The notes beneath the pieces are model-generated. The model searched no databases, had not been told where the DNA came from, and saw nothing but the letters and a program-made list of their open reading frames with translations. From Oscillospiraceae bacterium (GTDB lineage Bacteria > Bacillota > Clostridia > Oscillospirales > Oscillospiraceae): a DNA stretch of 9,535 nucleotides. The stretch covers positions 1 through 9,535 of the forward strand of contig JAFVAS010000129.1 in assembly GCA_017480395.1 (NCBI GenBank), given 5' to 3'. Below are positions 5,685 to 9,535 of this stretch, piece by piece; within the stretch, counting starts at the first letter, position 1, and every line of letters begins with the position of its first letter. The position numbers and the translations under genes are program-made.

Positions 5685-6695
5685 TCAGTCCTCCTTGGAG
5701 GAGGCGTAGGCGGCCACCAGCGCCAGGCAGAGGACGGCACCCTTCACGGCGGGCAGAATGTAGTACACAACGCCGCACATCGTCAGGCCGTTCTCCAGCG
5801 TGGTGATCAGCAGCGCGCCGATCAGCGTACCCAGGGCATTGGGCCGCTCGGCACCGCCGACGGACCGGCCGACGAACACGGCGGCCAGAGAGGTCATCAG
5901 GTAGGAGTCGGAGCCGTTGATCTGGGGGGCCATGTTCCGGGAGCAGACCAGAATGCCGCCGATGGCGATGAACAGCGCGGCGAACATACCGGCCATGAAG
6001 CGCATCTTCTTGACGTTGATGCCGGACAGCTTGGCGGCGGTCTTGTTGCCGCCCATGGCGTAGAGGTAGCGGCCATACTTGGTGCGCTCCAGCAGCACCC
6101 AGCAGATGACCACGCAGATGATCATGATGATGTAGATCCAGGGAGCCTTGCCGACGTTCTGTGCGGCGACGGACCAGCCGGGGGCCTTTGCCTTCAGCTC
6201 ACCGCCGTTGAACATGGCAAACCAGCCGGCGGGGGTCAGGCCGGCGGAAACGGCGCTGCCGCCGGTGAACGCCAGGCCCAGGCCCTGGTGGACGAACTGC
6301 AGGGCGCAGGTGGCCAGCATGTCGGGCACCTTGCAGACCAGGATCAGGAACATGGTCAGCAGATACATGATCATGGCGAAGATCACGGTGCCCAGAATGG
6401 CCAGCCACAGCGGGAAGTTGAACCACAGGCAGAAGGACGCGAACACATAGGCGCAGAAGGTGCCCAGGGTGGCGGCGGACATATCGAAGCCGTCCGGCGC
6501 CATGGAGACGGTGGCAGCCATGCCGAACACGGTCAGGATGGACATGGCGCGCAGAATGTTGACCAGGTTAGCGGTGGAGAAGAAGGCCGTGCCCCGGATG
6601 GCGGTGAAGACGATGACCGCCAGCACCAGCACGATCACGGCGGCCCAGTTCAGCAGAATGTGGCCCACTCGCTTTGCATCGATTGATTTTTCCAT
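5685..6695 (-). CDS. Sugar ABC transporter permease, RbsC/BPD_transp_2 family
   Basis: 336 residues with GGGAGG 8 bases before the ATG at 6695. It is a very hydrophobic membrane protein. The first helix is about residues 11-33, and further clear hydrophobic segments lie around 51-66, 74-92, 94-120 and in the C-terminal half. The pattern fits the 8-10 helices of RbsC-type permeases that work as homodimers with a double ATPase. MAPDGFDMSAAT (65-76) corresponds to the family's GGIDLSVG-like segment. The C-terminal part, with GGILV followed by SLAAVFVGR and the GT-IGALL-TTLENGLTM stretch, is typical of ribose/simple-sugar permeases. It lies 39 bases after the ATPase gene and is last in the operon. 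The substrate is not readable from sequence; methylthioribose or 5-deoxyribose is inferred from the neighbouring kinase. Confidence 0.93.
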   Translation of the reverse strand: MEKSIDAKRVGHILLNWAAVIVLVLAVIVFTAIRGTAFFSTANLVNILRAMSILTVFGMAATVSMAPDGFDMSAATLGTFCAYVFASFCLWFNFPLWLAILGTVIFAMIMYLLTMFLILVCKVPDMLATCALQFVHQGLGLAFTGGSAVSAGLTPAGWFAMFNGGELKAKAPGWSVAAQNVGKAPWIYIIMIICVVICWVLLERTKYGRYLYAMGGNKTAAKLSGINVKKMRFMAGMFAALFIAIGGILVCSRNMAPQINGSDSYLMTSLAAVFVGRSVGGAERPNALGTLIGALLITTLENGLTMCGVVYYILPAVKGAVLCLALVAAYASSKED

Positions 6696-6734
6696 ATCTT
6701 TTTCCTCCCAGTTTGAAGTCGGTACGCGCAGGGA

Positions 6735-8273
6735 TCAGCCCGCCGCCACGAAGGGCGTGGTCGCGCCGGTGGCATAGTGCATGATCTCGTCCTCGCTGGT
6801 CTTGGCGGTCTCCAGCTCGGCCATGACCTGGCCGTCGAACATGACGTACATACGATCGGTGATGCTCAGCAGCTCGGAGTTCTCGCAGGTTGCGTAGATG
6901 ACGCAGTTGCCCGCCTTGGCGATCTCGTTGATCAGGTGGAAGATCTCCTGCTTTGCGCCGACGTCAACGCCCTTGGTGGGCTCATCAAAGATATAGACGT
7001 CCGCATCCGCCGCCAACCACTTGGCCACGACCACCTTCTGCTGGTTGCCGCCGGACAGGTTGGCCACCCGCTGACGAACCGAGGGGGTCTTGATGCTCAG
7101 GTCTTTTACAAATTGCTCGGCGTTTTGGGCCGCCTTGCGGTCATTGACGAAGGACAGACGGCAGAATTTGCTCAGGCAGGCCGCCGCGCAGTTGAAGGTG
7201 ACGGTCTCCGCCACCAGCACGCCCTCCTTCCGGCGCTCCTCCGGCACCAGGGAGAGGCCCTGCTTGACCGCGTCGGAGGGGTTCCCGATCTTCAGCTCAT
7301 TGCCGTTGAGGGTGATGGTGCCGCCGGATTTTTTGAAGGCGCCGAACAGCGTCTTGCACAGCTCCGTCTTGCCGCCGCCGACCAGACCGGCCAGGCCGAC
7401 GATCTCGCCCTTACGGACGTAGAGGGAGACATCCTTGACCCGCCCCTCCCGCTCGGTGAGGTGCTCGACCACAAAGGATTTCTCCCCAATATCACAGACT
7501 TCCTTGGGGAAGGATTCATCAAAGGAACGGCCCAGCATCTTGTCCACGATCTCCTTAGAGGTCGTCGCGGGGGTGATCGGCGTGGTGTCCACAATTTCGC
7601 CGTTGCGCATGACGGTGTAGGAGTCACAGATGCGCAGCACCTCCTGGATGCGGTGGGTGATAAAGATAATCGCGATGTTTTCCGTCTCGCGCAGATGCCT
7701 GACCACCTGGAACAGCTCCTCCGTCTCGGTGTCGGACAGCGGGGCGGTGGGCTCGTCGAGGATCAGGAAGTTGCAGGTGTTCTGAATCGCCCGGGCGATC
7801 AGCACCATCTGCTTTTGGGCCAGCGAGAGGCTGGCGCAGGGGCGGCGCACGTCGATATCCACGTTCAGGCGCTTGAGCACCTCCCGCGCTTCGCGGCGCA
7901 GCTTGGTATAGTTCATGAAGAGCTTGCCCTTCACGTTCATGACCGTGTCGTTGAACATCACGTTCTCCGCCACGCTCAGGCTGGGCACCAGGGCCATATC
8001 GACCTCCTGGTACACGATCTGGACGCCAAGGTTTTTGGCGGCCATGGGGGTGCGAACCTCGACGGGCTCGCCATTATAGAGCACTTCTCCGGTGTAACCG
8101 GGGTTGGAACCGGCCAGGACTTTCATCAGTGTGGATTTACCCGCACCGTTGGCGCCCATAACAGCATGGATCGTACCGGTGCTGATCTCGAAATCGCAAT
8201 CTGAGAGCGCCTTGACACCGGGAAACTCAATGGAAACCTTTCGCGTTCCAAGCGTGATCTTTTGATTCTCCAT
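6735..8273 (-). CDS. Sugar ABC transporter ATP-binding protein with two ATPase domains, RbsA/MglA family
   Basis: 512 residues, normal for RbsA-type tandem ATPases. The ATG at 8273 follows AGAGGG. Domain 1: Walker A GANGAGKST (40-48), Q-loop around YQE (88-90), a degenerate signature LSLAQKQ (149-155), Walker B LILDEPT (170-176), switch His207. Domain 2: Walker A GLVGGGKT (296-303), good signature LSGGNQQ (406-412), Walker B YIFDEPTKGVD (427-437), and no switch His (ATCENSEL instead). Asymmetry between the two sites is usual in this family. It powers uptake of a pentose-like sugar through the adjacent permease. It is separated from the binding-protein gene by 136 bases containing a hairpin, and from the permease by 39 bases. 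Confidence 0.96.
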   Translation of the reverse strand: MENQKITLGTRKVSIEFPGVKALSDCDFEISTGTIHAVMGANGAGKSTLMKVLAGSNPGYTGEVLYNGEPVEVRTPMAAKNLGVQIVYQEVDMALVPSLSVAENVMFNDTVMNVKGKLFMNYTKLRREAREVLKRLNVDIDVRRPCASLSLAQKQMVLIARAIQNTCNFLILDEPTAPLSDTETEELFQVVRHLRETENIAIIFITHRIQEVLRICDSYTVMRNGEIVDTTPITPATTSKEIVDKMLGRSFDESFPKEVCDIGEKSFVVEHLTEREGRVKDVSLYVRKGEIVGLAGLVGGGKTELCKTLFGAFKKSGGTITLNGNELKIGNPSDAVKQGLSLVPEERRKEGVLVAETVTFNCAAACLSKFCRLSFVNDRKAAQNAEQFVKDLSIKTPSVRQRVANLSGGNQQKVVVAKWLAADADVYIFDEPTKGVDVGAKQEIFHLINEIAKAGNCVIYATCENSELLSITDRMYVMFDGQVMAELETAKTSEDEIMHYATGATTPFVAAG

Positions 8274-8312
8274 AGATTCCCTCTTTTCATTCTTTCCATC
8301 CGACCAGTTGCG

Positions 8313-8367
8313 AAAAACCGGTATGGAAACGCAGGGCGCCGGAGCCTAAACTCCGACGCCCCGTTTC
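8313..8367 (-). terminator. Intercistronic hairpin, likely partial terminator/attenuator between binding protein and ATPase
   Basis: Three 5-base-pair helices stack with small internal loops (GAAAC 8326-8330 with GTTTC 8363-8367; GGGCG 8334-8338 with CGCCC 8357-8361; CGGAG 8340-8344 with CTCCG 8351-8355) around a 6-base loop. On the minus strand UUUUU (8317-8313) comes 8 bases after the stem, a weak terminator layout. Such structures after the first gene often raise the amount of binding protein relative to the membrane parts. The 136-base gap also has a 5-base-pair inverted repeat (CAGTC-TAG-GACTG, 8382-8394). Confidence 0.55.
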
Positions 8368-8409
8368 GCTTAACGAATATTCAGTCTAGGACTGGTTTGC
8401 GCTTACCTA

Positions 8410-9535
8410 TCAGGACAGAGGGCCAAGCAGGGCGTCCATCCACTCGGTGGTGGGCATCCAGGTGCGGTCAATGTAGGAAGCGGGAGCGACCTCATCCAGG
8501 TTCTCGATGTTGACGCCATCCTGGCTCATAACCATCTCCTGGGTGATGATGGTGGAGGGGATCTCCATCCAGGCACCGGGATCGGCATAGTAGCAGGAAG
8601 CGTTCTCGATGGCATCATAGTCGCCAGCCAGCTCGCAAGCCAGGACACGGCAGGCGAACTCGCCGTTGGACGTCCAGTTGGTGGTGGCGCAGGCCTTCCA
8701 GTTCTGGCCCTCCTGCATGAACTGAATGTCCTCGTTGCAGATGTCAACGGAGACCATGGGGATGTTGGAGTTGGCCTCTCTCAGGGCACGATACACGCCC
8801 TGGGCATAGGCGTCATAGCAGCACCAGATGCCGTCGATGTCCTCGGTGTCGTTGTACTTCATCAGAGTAGCAGCGGTGACCTCGGCCATGGAGTTGGTGG
8901 CATCCTGATCGTTGGTGGGGGCGATACGCTCGACATTGACGATGGTGCCGTCATCCAGATAGGGCTGATAGCCGACCTGGCGGCGATCGAAGGGGCTGTT
9001 GTAGCCAGCGCCCTGCTGGACCTGGAGAATACGGACGGGCTGACCGGCATCGACCTTATCCTGGTTGAGCTTCAGCAGCTCCTCGACCAGGGAGGCGGCA
9101 AAGCCGGCGTCCTGCTGGAAGAACTGGGTGACGCCGTCGATCTTCTGGACATCGCCGTTGGCATCCTTGAAGGGGGTGTCGAAGGTGACGATCTTCAGAT
9201 TGGGATACTGCTCCAGAATGCCGGACAGGAAGTCCCAGGCATACTCCTGGCCACCGTGGGAGACCATCAGTCCGTCGTAGCCGTTGGTGGCGCAGGTCTC
9301 GATACGGGTCTTCCACTCGTCGGCGTTGTCGGAGCAGAAGAAGGTGTCGGCGGTCATGCCCAGACCCTCAGCGGTCTTGGTGAACTCATCGGACCACATC
9401 TGGAAGATGGTGGCGGGGCTCATCAGCATGATGTAGGCGATCTTCTTGCCGGCGACGGGGGACTCGACCCCGGCGGGAGCGGCATCGGCGGGCTCGGCGT
9501 CAGCGGGGGCCGCATCGGCGGGAGCGGCGTCAGCG
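8410..9535 (-). CDS. Sugar ABC transporter substrate-binding protein (periplasmic binding protein type 1, ribose-like), 5' end cut off
   Basis: The frame is open to the right edge, so the start, signal peptide and lipobox are outside the window. 374 codons are visible. The mature domain begins at KKIAYIMLMSPATIFQMW and shows the type 1 sugar-binding layout: a first strand, NGYDGLMVSHGG (a binding-lobe loop), VTFDTPF, a block with QQDAGFAASLVEELL, DGIWCCYDAYAQGVYRAL (the loop-helix that closes on sugar) and VSVDI. Before it lies a low-complexity Ala/Asp/Pro linker typical of surface lipoproteins in Gram-positive bacteria. First visible gene of the importer operon. Binding specificity cannot be read from sequence. 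Linkage to mtnK suggests 5-methylthioribose or 5-deoxyribose, while a generic pentose, nucleoside or AI-2-like ligand remains possible. Confidence 0.92.
   Translation of the reverse strand, partial: ADAAPADAAPADAEPADAAPAGVESPVAGKKIAYIMLMSPATIFQMWSDEFTKTAEGLGMTADTFFCSDNADEWKTRIETCATNGYDGLMVSHGGQEYAWDFLSGILEQYPNLKIVTFDTPFKDANGDVQKIDGVTQFFQQDAGFAASLVEELLKLNQDKVDAGQPVRILQVQQGAGYNSPFDRRQVGYQPYLDDGTIVNVERIAPTNDQDATNSMAEVTAATLMKYNDTEDIDGIWCCYDAYAQGVYRALREANSNIPMVSVDICNEDIQFMQEGQNWKACATTNWTSNGEFACRVLACELAGDYDAIENASCYYADPGAWMEIPSTIITQEMVMSQDGVNIENLDEVAPASYIDRTWMPTTEWMDALLGPLS
9475..9535 (-). repeat. In-frame tandem repeat encoding an ADAAP-type linker
   Basis: Four 15-base units (9534-9475) encode ADAAP, ADAAP, ADAEP and ADAAP. 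At DNA level the pairs form a 30-base period with few differences. The repeat may continue beyond the right edge. It forms the flexible spacer between the presumed lipid anchor and the sugar-binding domain. Confidence 0.8.

Noticed and set aside
5502..6686. 394-codon plus-strand open frame opposite the permease
   Set aside because: Its Gly/His/Gln-rich product is antisense to a clear membrane permease, and it would start inside the terminator region.
6777..8204. 475-codon plus-strand open frame opposite the ABC ATPase
   Set aside because: It is a shadow of a canonical double-domain ATPase. It has no recognisable domain and biased composition.

Overview
The window reads as an accessory catabolic locus from a GC-rich anaerobic Firmicute. 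A gut Oscillospiraceae / Flavonifractor-like clostridium is my best guess, based on the high GC of the coding sequence, AGGAGG-type ribosome binding sites and the protein style. No rRNA or marker gene confirms this. Coding density is high and nearly everything lies on the minus strand. I see no mobile element, CRISPR array, tRNA or rRNA.

Layout from right to left, which is the direction of transcription. (1) A sugar-type ABC importer: the 3' part of a periplasmic-type substrate-binding protein (8410-9535, running off the right edge), a double-domain RbsA-like ATPase (6735-8273) and an RbsC-like permease (5685-6695). It is closed by a strong terminator (5577-5614) and a probable second one (5469-5500). 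(2) A consensus promoter (TTGACA-N17-TAGAAT, 5403-5431) drives mtnK (5-methylthioribose kinase, 4118-5335) and mtnA (5-methylthioribose-1-phosphate isomerase, 2911-4023). (3) A lone plus-strand DeoR-family regulator (2086-2838) converges on mtnA, with a hairpin terminator between them. (4) Divergent from the regulator is a minus-strand pair: a RuBisCO-like protein (form IV, 808-1953), then a class II (fuculose-type) aldolase (1-749) that runs off the left edge and carries an added CxxC-N7-CxxC zinc-ribbon tail.

The likely joint role is uptake and disposal or salvage of 5-methylthioribose, or the related 5-deoxyribose, which are by-products of S-adenosylmethionine use. The importer would bring in the sugar. 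MtnK would phosphorylate it at C1 and MtnA would isomerise it to the 1-phospho-ribulose. The aldolase and/or the RuBisCO-like protein would then act on that product. The aldolase would give dihydroxyacetone phosphate plus a small aldehyde, as in the DHAP shunt. The RuBisCO-like protein has a KDDH active-site motif rather than the KDDE of RuBisCO.

The classical aerobic genes (dehydratase MtnB, MtnX/MtnC, dioxygenase MtnD) and the cupin of the methylthioadenosine-isoprenoid shunt are absent from the window. The pairing of a RuBisCO-like protein with a zinc-ribbon aldolase downstream of MtnK and MtnA is therefore the most interesting point. A perfect 19-bp palindrome beside the regulator, whose half-site recurs next to the mtnK promoter, is a candidate operator tying the locus together.
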